Source: UMGS1519 sp050951005
GTDB lineage: Bacteria > Actinomycetota > Coriobacteriia > Coriobacteriales > Eggerthellaceae
Reading direction: 5' to 3'
Assembly (NCBI GenBank): GCA_050951005.1
Contig: JBMNIP010000004.1
Location: 421,763-485,762 of the forward strand
Length of the DNA: 64,000 bases
Shown here: positions 41,505 to 48,595 of the stretch, piece after piece
Position numbering within the stretch: the first letter of the stretch is position 1
Layout: each line of letters begins with the position of its first letter
Translations under genes and position numbers: made by a program
The notes under the pieces: model-generated
What the model was told of the DNA's origin: nothing
What the model saw: the letters and a program-made list of their open reading frames with translations, nothing else
The model's database searches: none

Positions 41505-42167
41505 TCAGTACACCCGGCGGAACAGCGCAACCACTTTCCCGACAATCGAGCAATCGCGGGTGATAATCGGTTCCATGGAAGAATTCTCCGGCTGCAGGCG
41601 GATATGGTCGCGCTCTTTGAAGAAGCGCTTGACGGTAGCGCCATCGTCGATAAGCGCCACGACGATGTCGCCGTTGTTTGCAGTTGACTGCTCCTTGACT
41701 ACGAGATAGTCGCCATCGTTGATTCCCGCTTCGATCATGGATTCGCCATGTACCGACAACAGGAACGAGGCAGAATCTCCCACGATGTCCACCGGTAACG
41801 CGATAGTGTCCTCGATATTCTCTTCGGCAAGGATGGGGACTCCAGCGGCGACTTGGCCGACGAGCGGGAGATTCACTACCTTGTCGTATCCGCTCGAAGC
41901 GATGCCCGACAAGTCCTCCGAAAGCGGACGCTCTTCCTGTTCTCCGCCACGGGCTTTGGCGGTCAGCGTGATAGAGCGCGATTTCAGCGGATCGCGATGG
42001 ATCATACCCTTGTCTTCGAGCGCTTTCAGGTGGACATGCACGGTGGAGGGGGAGGACAGTCCCATGGCCGAGCAGATTTCGCGCACCGTAGGCCCATAGC
42101 CCTTTTCGCCGATGAATTCGGCGATGCAGTCGAGCACGGCCTGCTGTTTTTTCGTGATGCCATCCAT
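41505..42167 (-). CDS. lexA: SOS repressor LexA
   Basis: A 220-residue LexA, the repressor of DNA-damage genes that cleaves itself when stimulated by RecA filaments. The winged helix occupies 1-70 with the recognition part SSPSTVHVHLKALEDKG. The cleavage bond is Ala108-Gly109 (VAAGVP), the catalytic serine Ser143 (HGESM) and the lysine Lys180 (TVKRF), so all self-cleavage parts are intact. ATG 42167 has AAGGAG six bases upstream. A LexA-type box lies 25 bases upstream of the start, consistent with autoregulation. An unknown membrane protein gene diverges from it, as yneA, divS or chiZ do elsewhere. Confidence 0.97.
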   Translation of the reverse strand: MDGITKKQQAVLDCIAEFIGEKGYGPTVREICSAMGLSSPSTVHVHLKALEDKGMIHRDPLKSRSITLTAKARGGEQEERPLSEDLSGIASSGYDKVVNLPLVGQVAAGVPILAEENIEDTIALPVDIVGDSASFLLSVHGESMIEAGINDGDYLVVKEQSTANNGDIVVALIDDGATVKRFFKERDHIRLQPENSSMEPIITRDCSIVGKVVALFRRVY

Positions 42168-42191
42168 AGCTTGCTCCTTGCCGATAAAAAT

Positions 42192-42205
42192 CGAACAGAC
42201 GTACG
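42192..42205 (-). promoter_or_regulatory. SOS box proximal to lexA
   Basis: CGAACAGACGTACG (plus-strand reading) keeps one perfect half site and departs by one base in the other. It lies 25-38 bases before the lexA start and probably mediates autorepression. Confidence 0.7.
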
Positions 42206-42214
42206 AAAAAGTTG

Positions 42215-42243
42215 TTGACCCGAACCTTTGTTCGCCCTATTAT
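42215..42243 (+). promoter_or_regulatory. Promoter of the lexA-divergent gene
   Basis: TTGACC (42215-42220), 17 bases, TATTAT (42238-42243) face away from lexA. A LexA box lies entirely inside the spacer and another immediately after the -10. Confidence 0.78.
42221..42234 (+). promoter_or_regulatory. SOS box in the divergent promoter spacer
   Basis: CGAACCTTTGTTCG has perfect CGAAC/GTTCG arms and fills the -35/-10 spacer, the same placement as at recA. Confidence 0.88.
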
Positions 42244-42248
42244 AAACA

Positions 42249-42262
42249 CGAACAAAGGTTCT
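42249..42262 (+). promoter_or_regulatory. Second SOS box, after the -10
   Basis: CGAACAAAGGTTCT has one perfect half site and a four-of-five second half, starting five bases after the -10, near the likely transcription start. Confidence 0.7.
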
Positions 42263-42286
42263 ATGCAAGAACGAGGAGGCCGAAAC

Positions 42287-42766
42287 ATGACGTATCAGGC
42301 TTATTACGAGAGCGCGGGGAATACCGCTCTCAAAGCCGATGGTTCTCTATGCCGCGAACCGGCTGATCGCATCATCCCGTTTCCCGGAAATCCTCGGAAC
42401 GCATGGGGCACCCCTTCCGAGAAGCAGGCGCAGCTGCGTCGGGAGTGCCGGGTACAGGAATCAGTGACGGTTGAATCCGTACCCTTCGGGGTCGAATACA
42501 TCGAGGCGCGCCATCTGTTCTATTGGATGACAGACGAGATGTCTGCGAATCTACGCGCACATCACGCCCCGAAAATGTCTCCGCTTCAAAGGAAGGCATA
42601 TTATCTGGCAGACCGTATCAGGAACGCCGTCGAAAACCATCCATTCACGCGGCAGCTGCGGTACGGCACGATTGCGGGAGATCGCGAAGACCAGGTAACA
42701 ACCGCACAGGCAGCGAAAGTCCTTGTGGTCGGTACGGTCGTTGCCCTGCTGGTTACGTTGCTGTAG
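42287..42766 (+). CDS. SOS-controlled C-terminally anchored protein, candidate division inhibitor
   Basis: I do not recognise this 159-residue protein by sequence. ATG 42287 has GAGGAGG seven bases upstream. Residues 1-140 are soluble and mixed in charge, with an aromatic stretch RHLFYWMTDEM near the middle and a basic helix KAYYLADRIRNAVENHPF. The last 17 residues (AKVLVVGTVVALLVTLL) form one membrane segment ending at the stop. No LysM motif or enzyme signature is visible. The gene diverges from lexA, its promoter holds two LexA boxes, and nrdR lies beyond nadE, so it occupies the place of YneA, DivS and ChiZ, SOS-induced proteins that halt or alter cell division. That function is inferred from position and regulation only. 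Confidence 0.75.
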   Translation: MTYQAYYESAGNTALKADGSLCREPADRIIPFPGNPRNAWGTPSEKQAQLRRECRVQESVTVESVPFGVEYIEARHLFYWMTDEMSANLRAHHAPKMSPLQRKAYYLADRIRNAVENHPFTRQLRYGTIAGDREDQVTTAQAAKVLVVGTVVALLVTLL

Positions 42767-42788
42767 ACACGTAACCCGGAGAGCCGAA

Positions 42789-42814
42789 GCGCCCGATATC
42801 GGACCATCGGGCGC
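42789..42814. terminator. Terminator hairpin between convergent genes
   Basis: GCGCCCGAT and ATCGGGCGC form a perfect 9-bp stem with an eight-base loop in the 58-base gap between the SOS gene and the end of nadE. No T run, so efficiency is uncertain. Confidence 0.55.
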
Positions 42815-42824
42815 GACCCGGCCA

Positions 42825-44750
42825 TCATCGGCGCGCAAGAATCTTGGCCTTCAGGTCGCGATAGCGGTCCGTCTGTTCATAAGCTGCTTGGTTCTCGCGG
42901 AAATCGAAACCGAATGACCCACGGGAGATGGTCAGGATGGGCGGCATCTGGATACGCTTGAATACCGATACGCGCATCTGGTGCAGTACCCATTCCAAAT
43001 CCTCAATGAACGCCTGCGGATCATCGAGACCGTAGAATCGCACCCATTTGCCCACCGGGCTTGTAGCCAGCTTATCGTGAAGGTATGCTTCCATCACCTG
43101 CTCGATGCCGTATCCCGGGTAATCGGTTAGCTTGTGGACCAGCCAATCATGGTAGAACCATTTCATCGGATCGCGCTGGTTGTCTTTCAGCTCGGCACTC
43201 GGCATAGTCTGCCAATCGAAGCCGGTTTCGGTTTCGGTCGGAACGAGATTGGCGGGTATCGCTTCGCAACCCAGGCGCCGGTTGATGTCTTGTGCGAGGT
43301 CGAAGAGCTGCACCTTGGTAAGGTCGCCGAGCGGGGAGATCGCGCCGATTGCATCGCCGTATAGGGTGGCATAGCCCATCATGATTTCGACTTTGTTGCC
43401 GTTGTTCATGATGACGCCGCCTTCCACCTGGGCGAAGGTCGAGAGCATATGTCCTCGCAGGCGTGCCTGGATGTTCTCTTGCGCCAGCTGGCCGATTTGC
43501 TCGTCTGGGTATCCATAGAGGTCAAGCACGGAATCCGTGGCGGTGACTATCTCCTCGATGCTGCCGTTGACCAAACGGATGCCCAGCGCCTGCGCCAGTC
43601 GGTATGCGTTTGCCTTCGTCACGTCGCTGTTGTAGCGCGTTGCCAGGTTATACCCCACGATTCGCGTGGGGTCGTCGAGCGACAACCGCAGCAGACTTGC
43701 GGTGATCGAGCTGTCGATCCCTCCTGAGAGCCCGATGACCCATTTCGGCTTGAAAGGGAAGAGCTGCTCATCGAAGCGCCGTATCGTGCATACGAGCGCA
43801 TCGAGGAGCTTATCCTGATCGCTTGGTACCTGGGTTCCCGGTTTGCCCAGATGGATGATCTCGAGTGATTCTTGGAAATCATCCCGCAGTTGCGCGGTGA
43901 CAGATCCTTGGGAATCATAGGCTGTCGAACCGCCATCGAAGGCAAGCACGTTCTTGCCGGTGTTCTGCATTCCTACCGTATTCACGTAGAGCAGCGGGAC
44001 GATATGGCCTAATTGCCTGACATGTTCGGCAACGCGCTTACCCCGTCCACGGTCTTTATAGAGCGTCCAAGGGGATGTGCTAATGTTGATGATCGCATCG
44101 CAACGGTCTTCGACATAGCGCTTGGTGGGGTTGAACGGATAGTCTCCCGACCACAGATCCTCGCAGATTTCCAGGCCGATGCGGTAGGTGGTGCCATCGA
44201 CGGTGAAATCGAAGGGTGCAGTGTAGGCATCGCGCAGATCGAGTGCGGGATGCCAGGCGGCATCCTGTGGGGCGCTGGTGAAATAGCGGGCATCATCGAA
44301 CATCCGATAATTGGGGAGAAGCGTTTTAATATAACGGCCCGCAACGGCATTGGTCTGGTACGGAGTCAGGTATCCCTTCGTTTCGCGAGGGACCCAGTTC
44401 CCGTTATGGGCAAAGAATGCCATGTTGTAGCGGCATGGTCGCCCATCCGTGCCGTTGTGGGCGGGATCCAGGTACTCCCGTCCCACATTGCCGAAGATGA
44501 TGCCGATGCCGTCGGAAAGCGCTCGGATTCGGTCGTTGAACGAGTCAAGGTAGTCTACGAATGCGTCATCGGTCCATTTATCGGAAAGAAAATAGCCGCC
44601 CACGCACATCTCCGGAAACACAATCAGGTCGGCACCGGCGCCCTTTGCCTCTGCAATCATGCGGGATATCGTCTCGAAGTTCTTCGACGGTTGCCCAGCC
44701 ACAACATCCATCTGCCCGACGGCGATGGAAAGGTTCGAAATATCACCCAT
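42825..44750 (-). CDS. nadE: Glutamine-dependent NAD+ synthetase
   Basis: A 641-residue two-domain enzyme that amidates nicotinate adenine dinucleotide using glutamine. The N-terminal nitrilase-type glutaminase has the triad Glu47 (FPEM), Lys125 (TKGYLTPYQ) and Cys196 (EICEDLW). The synthetase domain has the ATP pyrophosphatase motif SGGIDSS at 342-348 and YNLATRYNSD. The start at 44750 (MGDISNLSIAVGQMD) fits the family and has GAGGGAG upstream; ATG 44789 is an alternative. The arrangement lexA-SOS gene-nadE-nrdR means nadE and nrdR are divergent, sharing 194 bases. Confidence 0.95.
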   Translation of the reverse strand: MGDISNLSIAVGQMDVVAGQPSKNFETISRMIAEAKGAGADLIVFPEMCVGGYFLSDKWTDDAFVDYLDSFNDRIRALSDGIGIIFGNVGREYLDPAHNGTDGRPCRYNMAFFAHNGNWVPRETKGYLTPYQTNAVAGRYIKTLLPNYRMFDDARYFTSAPQDAAWHPALDLRDAYTAPFDFTVDGTTYRIGLEICEDLWSGDYPFNPTKRYVEDRCDAIINISTSPWTLYKDRGRGKRVAEHVRQLGHIVPLLYVNTVGMQNTGKNVLAFDGGSTAYDSQGSVTAQLRDDFQESLEIIHLGKPGTQVPSDQDKLLDALVCTIRRFDEQLFPFKPKWVIGLSGGIDSSITASLLRLSLDDPTRIVGYNLATRYNSDVTKANAYRLAQALGIRLVNGSIEEIVTATDSVLDLYGYPDEQIGQLAQENIQARLRGHMLSTFAQVEGGVIMNNGNKVEIMMGYATLYGDAIGAISPLGDLTKVQLFDLAQDINRRLGCEAIPANLVPTETETGFDWQTMPSAELKDNQRDPMKWFYHDWLVHKLTDYPGYGIEQVMEAYLHDKLATSPVGKWVRFYGLDDPQAFIEDLEWVLHQMRVSVFKRIQMPPILTISRGSFGFDFRENQAAYEQTDRYRDLKAKILARR

Positions 44751-44857
44751 GAAAACAGCTCCCTCGCACCGAAAAATCCTATTTGACATGCCCGAATGCG
44801 GTTCACGGAACCGGAACGGCCCACGCCGATGCGCCGCGGGGTGCCGTGAATCGAGCA

Positions 44858-44873
44858 CTACTACATATTGTGT
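44858..44873 (+). promoter_or_regulatory. NrdR box
   Basis: The core CTACATATTG matches CWATATATWG at 9 of 10, and 13 of 16 bases fit the full box. It lies 20 bases upstream of a TATAAT (44893-44898) for nrdR, where a bound repressor would cover the -35. A second box at the usual spacing is not evident. Confidence 0.65.
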
Positions 44874-44892
44874 TTTATTGAGCGAAATGTGG

Positions 44893-44898
44893 TATAAT
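44893..44898 (+). promoter_or_regulatory. Consensus -10 of the nrdR promoter
   Basis: Perfect TATAAT 46 bases before nrdR. The -35 region (TTGTGT at 44868, 19 bases away) overlaps the NrdR box. Confidence 0.6.
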
Positions 44899-44944
44899 CG
44901 CCCTTGTAAAGCTACAGATTACCCTATCAGAGGGAAGGCTTGCT

Positions 44945-45388
44945 ATGCGGTGTCCAAGTTGCGGCAAACTTGATTCAAAAGTGGTCGATTCCCGTCCTTC
45001 CGACGACGGGCTGTCCATTCGCCGGCGCCGTGAATGCCTGAACTGCGGTTGCCGTTTCACTACATATGAGCGTATGGGGGAGTCGCCCCTGGTGGTCATC
45101 AAGTCCGACGGCTCGTCGGAAGCATACAACCGGGACAAGCTTTTCCGCGGCATCCTCACCGCCTGTGCGAAGCGCCCCGTTACGCCCGATCAGGTGGACC
45201 GCATCATCAACGACATCGAGAACGATTTGCGCCAATCCAGCACGAATCGCATCGAATCGAAGAAGCTCGGTGAGCGGGTGCTCGACAAGCTGAGGACGGT
45301 CGACGATGTGGCCTACATCCGTTTCGCCAGCGTGTATAAGGACTTCAAGAGCATCGAGGAATTTCGCCGGGCACTCGAAGAACTCTAG
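44945..45388 (+). CDS. nrdR: Transcriptional repressor NrdR
   Basis: A 147-residue repressor of ribonucleotide reductase genes. The zinc ribbon uses Cys3, Cys6, Cys31 and Cys34, and the ATP-cone domain (about 48-138) senses ATP or dATP. ATG 44945 has GGGAAGG upstream. No ribonucleotide reductase gene is in the window. A NrdR-type box in its own promoter suggests autoregulation, described in some Actinobacteria where nrdR lies with nrd genes. A strong terminator follows. The lexA-nrdR proximity is the actinobacterial pattern. Confidence 0.97.
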   Translation: MRCPSCGKLDSKVVDSRPSDDGLSIRRRRECLNCGCRFTTYERMGESPLVVIKSDGSSEAYNRDKLFRGILTACAKRPVTPDQVDRIINDIENDLRQSSTNRIESKKLGERVLDKLRTVDDVAYIRFASVYKDFKSIEEFRRALEEL

Positions 45389-45403
45389 AGGAAAGCGTTT
45401 CGC

Positions 45404-45434
45404 AAAAGGCACCGAGGGAGGGTCGGTGCCTTTT
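45404..45434 (+). terminator. Intrinsic terminator after nrdR
   Basis: AAAAGGCACCGA and TCGGTGCCTTTT make a perfect 12-bp stem with a seven-base loop ending in four T. Symmetric A and T runs make it potentially bidirectional. Confidence 0.9.
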
Positions 45435-45508
45435 CTATGTGCTCTGCGCGTCGCGGCTGGGTGCGGCTACAATAACTGGGGAATGCACCGAGAAGGAAAG
45501 GGATCCCC

Positions 45509-45997
45509 ATGGCCGACACATCCGCAAACCATCGCCAAGCACCGCTGACGGAAAAGCTTACGATTCCGCTGCAGAAACTTGCTGAGGATGCGGTGGTTCC
45601 CCATGAGGCGTACGAGGGGGATGCCGGAGTGGATCTGTGCGCGCTCGAGGCCGTAGACTTGGCGCCGTTCGAACGCCGGTTGATTCCCACAGGCTTGGCC
45701 ATTGCGATTCCCCGTGGTTTCGGCGGGTTCGTGCTGCCACGTTCGGGTATGGCTATCAAGAAGGGCCTTTCCCTGGCGAATACCCCCGGGCTCATCGACA
45801 GCAATTATCGGGGCGAATTGAAGGTTGCCGCTATCAACCTGGATGCGAAAAACACTATCCATATCGACAAGGGCGACCGCATCGCGCAGCTGGTCATCAT
45901 GCGGGTTGCCGAGGTTTCGTTTCAGGAGCGCGATTCACTCGATGAGACCGAGCGCGGGGCGGGCGGCTTCGGCAGCAGCGGCATTCAGGCCCACTAG
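45509..45997 (+). CDS. dut: dUTP diphosphatase
   Basis: A 162-residue trimeric dUTPase that hydrolyses dUTP to dUMP, keeping uracil out of DNA and feeding thymidylate synthesis. The conserved motifs appear in order: AGVDLCA, LPRSGMAIK, GLIDSNYRGEL, GDRIAQLVI and the C-terminal glycine-rich arm RGAGGFGSSG that closes over the active site. ATG 45509 has AAAGGGA upstream, and TACAAT (45468-45473) may be the -10. Its TAG overlaps the stop of the convergent U32 gene in a shared CTAG. Confidence 0.96.
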   Translation: MADTSANHRQAPLTEKLTIPLQKLAEDAVVPHEAYEGDAGVDLCALEAVDLAPFERRLIPTGLAIAIPRGFGGFVLPRSGMAIKKGLSLANTPGLIDSNYRGELKVAAINLDAKNTIHIDKGDRIAQLVIMRVAEVSFQERDSLDETERGAGGFGSSGIQAH

Positions 45998-47214
45998 CGC
46001 GATTTCGGGTTCCCGCCGGGCTGTGTTCGGCGCTTGCGCAGGATATCGCCCCGATCAAGTTCGAAGGGGGCATCGAACGTGTATGTTTGTGCGGTCTTCA
46101 TTGCCTCGGCAACGGGTATGCCGTCTTCATCATCGATGTTGAGCGGCCGGAATCCCCGTACCGGTCGTCCTGGGGCAACCGCTTCGAGCGGCTCGGTCGC
46201 TTTGAACCGGTTTCGGAGAGTGGTCTGGATACGGTAGGATCCCTCCCGCTGGATGTCGCACCTTTCCACCATGCCGATGAAATCGCAGGTTTGCGAGTAC
46301 TCCTTTCCGCGGTAGGCCTGTTCGGGCGATCCGTAGAAGAATCCGGTGCTATAGGGGCGATGGCTGACTGCATCCATCTCGGAGAGCATTTCGGCGGCAG
46401 GGCGTCCATCGAGCACCTGTCGATAGGCGTTCACCACGGTGCCGACGTAATAGGCCGTTTTTACGCGCCCTTCGATTTTCAGCGAATCGACGCCGGCCGC
46501 CCGCAAGTCGTCCAGATGCTCAAGCATCATCAAGTCGGCAGAGCTGAGGATGAACGAGCGACCGTTGTGCTCTTCAATGGGGAAGAACTCTCCCGGACGC
46601 TGCTCTTCCTCCAGTGCGTAGCTCCAGCGGCAGGGTTGTGTGCAGTTGCCCCGGTTGGCATCCCGACCGGTGAGGAAATTCGATATCAGGCATCGGCCGG
46701 AATACGCCATGCACATGGATCCATGCCCGAAAACCTCCAGTTCGATGGTGGGGTCGATCTGCGCTCGGATGGCGGCGATCTCTGCCAGAGACAGCTCGCG
46801 GGCCAAAACAATGCGGCGTACGCCGAGCTGCGCATAGGCTCGGGCTGCTTGAGCGTTGGTCACCGAAGCCTGTGTGGAGAGATGGATCGGCAGCCCGGGC
46901 GTTTCCTGCTTGGCTATCATCAGGGCGCCGAGGTCGCTGATCAATACAGCATCGGCGCCGGCATCGGCAACCGCGCGCAGATGTTCGCGCAGGGCGTCGG
47001 TTTCGGATGGATGGATAAGCGCGTTGACGGTCACATACGCCTTCACTCCCGCCGCATGGGCGGTAGCGATCGCCTTGCCGAGCGCATCTCCGGAGAAGTT
47101 GTCTGCCCGTACCCGTAGGCCGAACCGATCTCCTCCCAGATAGACGGCATCCGCCCCGAAGTGCAAGGCTGCATGCAGCTGTTCGAATCCACCGGCAGGC
47201 GCCAATAGCTCCAT
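45994..47214 (-). CDS. U32 family peptidase
   Basis: A 406-residue U32 protein. The family signature ELEVFGHGSMCMAYSGRC followed by a cysteine-rich block (GNCTQPCRW) is intact; in better-studied members (TrhP, RlhA) these proteins take part in tRNA or rRNA hydroxylation rather than proteolysis, so the peptidase name is historical. The start at ATG 47214 (MELLAPAGG) is the family start and has AAGGAG seven bases upstream; ATG 47232 is close by. It is convergent with dut, with stop codons overlapping, and divergent from tyrA. Confidence 0.92.
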   Translation of the reverse strand: MELLAPAGGFEQLHAALHFGADAVYLGGDRFGLRVRADNFSGDALGKAIATAHAAGVKAYVTVNALIHPSETDALREHLRAVADAGADAVLISDLGALMIAKQETPGLPIHLSTQASVTNAQAARAYAQLGVRRIVLARELSLAEIAAIRAQIDPTIELEVFGHGSMCMAYSGRCLISNFLTGRDANRGNCTQPCRWSYALEEEQRPGEFFPIEEHNGRSFILSSADLMMLEHLDDLRAAGVDSLKIEGRVKTAYYVGTVVNAYRQVLDGRPAAEMLSEMDAVSHRPYSTGFFYGSPEQAYRGKEYSQTCDFIGMVERCDIQREGSYRIQTTLRNRFKATEPLEAVAPGRPVRGFRPLNIDDEDGIPVAEAMKTAQTYTFDAPFELDRGDILRKRRTQPGGNPKSR

Positions 47215-47361
47215 TTGCCTTCTCCTTTCCATGGGCGGACGCGGTTCGTTTCCGGCATTTCCCGTGTTGTATCGCCTCTCTGGCGCCTTAGCGTAGCGCA
47301 TTCTCCCAAGATGCGAGGAAGGTAGGCTGCGTACCCATCGAATCACCGTGGTTTCCCGTGC

Positions 47362-47367
47362 TAGTAT
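47362..47367 (+). promoter_or_regulatory. Possible -10 giving a leaderless tyrA mRNA
   Basis: TAGTAT ends seven bases before ATG 47375, so transcription from it would start at or next to the initiation codon. No -35 is clear and there is no ribosome site before this ATG. Confidence 0.35.
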
Positions 47368-47374
47368 TGGGTGC

Positions 47375-48595
47375 ATGAATCATGCCATCAACAATATCGC
47401 CGTCATCGGCTTGGGTGTCATCGGGGCTTCCTTTGCCGCAGCATTCTCCGCTGCCCATCCTACGGCACGCATCTTCGGTGTCGATACTTCCGCCGAAACG
47501 GTGCAGACAGCTTGCGAACGTGGCTGGATCTCGGCAGGCAGCGGTTCAGAGGATCCGGCGTTCCGTCGATTCGTCGAGGAGGGCCTGCTTCCAGATGAGA
47601 CGGATGCAGTGCCGGGGGTTTTCGGCACCGCCGCCTGCGATATGGTGCTGCTGGCTATTCCGGTCGATGCCGCACGCGACTATCTGGAGAAACTGGAGGC
47701 ATGGGGCTTCCCGAATATCATCACCGATACCGGCTCGACCAAGACGAGCATCTGCGCTATTGCCGACGAGGTGCTTTCCCGTTCCGAGCGTTTTGTTCCC
47801 GGGCATCCGATGGCAGGCTCCGAGAAGAACGGGATAGGGGGAGCGGATGGCCGGCTGTATGCGGGTGCGCATTGGATTCTATGTCCTGATTCCCGTACGC
47901 CCGAAGCCTATTATCCTTTGATGCACGACATGCTGACGAGCATCGGTGCACGGGTTATCAATATGCCGCGCGAAGAGCATGATCGGGCGGTGGCGGTGGT
48001 CAGCCATGTCCCCCATATCGTCGCCTCGGCGCTGGTGACGCTTGCCTACCAGCATGCGGTCGACGAAGATGATGCCGGTATCTTCCGCTTGGCCGCAGGC
48101 GGTTTCAAAGATTCGACGCGTATCGCAGCCGGGTCACCGAGTTTGTGGGCGGGCATTCTCTCCGACAATGCCGAAGCGGTACTGGAGAACCTTTCCCAGT
48201 TCCAGGGCATCGTGGGGCGTTTCCAGGCGGCAGTGCGCACCGCGCTGGAATCGCATGACCGTACTGCTCTGCTCGAATTGCTCGAAACATCGTCATCGGT
48301 CCGTCAAACGGTTCCGAACCGCTGGCTTCCGGATACCGCCCGAATGTACGAGGCACGGATAAACATGCAGAACCGTCCGGGCGCGATTGCCCAGATTGTG
48401 TCGCTTGCCAGCGAGAAGGGGTGTAACATCCAATCGATTTCCATCGATCACCTTACGGCAAGCACGGCGGTGCTCTCGCTGGTGCTGACCGACGAGGGCG
48501 ATCGCGATCAGTTCAAACAGGCGCTCGACGGCTGGGGATATCCGGCGATAATCGAGCAGCTAGGTGCAAAGGAGCATCGACATGCCGACGAATAA
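47375..48595 (+). CDS. tyrA: Prephenate dehydrogenase with ACT domain
   Basis: A 406-residue enzyme of tyrosine synthesis that oxidises prephenate to 4-hydroxyphenylpyruvate. The NAD-binding fold is GLGVIGASF (13-21), TDTGSTK and PGHPMAGSEKNGI follow, and a C-terminal ACT domain (about 328-400, RPGAIAQIVSLASEKGCNI) suggests feedback by an amino acid. I prefer ATG 47375; GTG 47348 is in frame but has no ribosome site. It opens a run of thirteen same-strand genes, and aroA overlaps it by 14 bases, so aromatic synthesis starts this operon. Confidence 0.93.
   Translation: MNHAINNIAVIGLGVIGASFAAAFSAAHPTARIFGVDTSAETVQTACERGWISAGSGSEDPAFRRFVEEGLLPDETDAVPGVFGTAACDMVLLAIPVDAARDYLEKLEAWGFPNIITDTGSTKTSICAIADEVLSRSERFVPGHPMAGSEKNGIGGADGRLYAGAHWILCPDSRTPEAYYPLMHDMLTSIGARVINMPREEHDRAVAVVSHVPHIVASALVTLAYQHAVDEDDAGIFRLAAGGFKDSTRIAAGSPSLWAGILSDNAEAVLENLSQFQGIVGRFQAAVRTALESHDRTALLELLETSSSVRQTVPNRWLPDTARMYEARINMQNRPGAIAQIVSLASEKGCNIQSISIDHLTASTAVLSLVLTDEGDRDQFKQALDGWGYPAIIEQLGAKEHRHADE

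Noticed and set aside
44887..44904. A possible second NrdR box about 31 bases after the first
   Set aside because: Only five or six of 16 positions fit, no better than chance; the sequence is explained by the -10.
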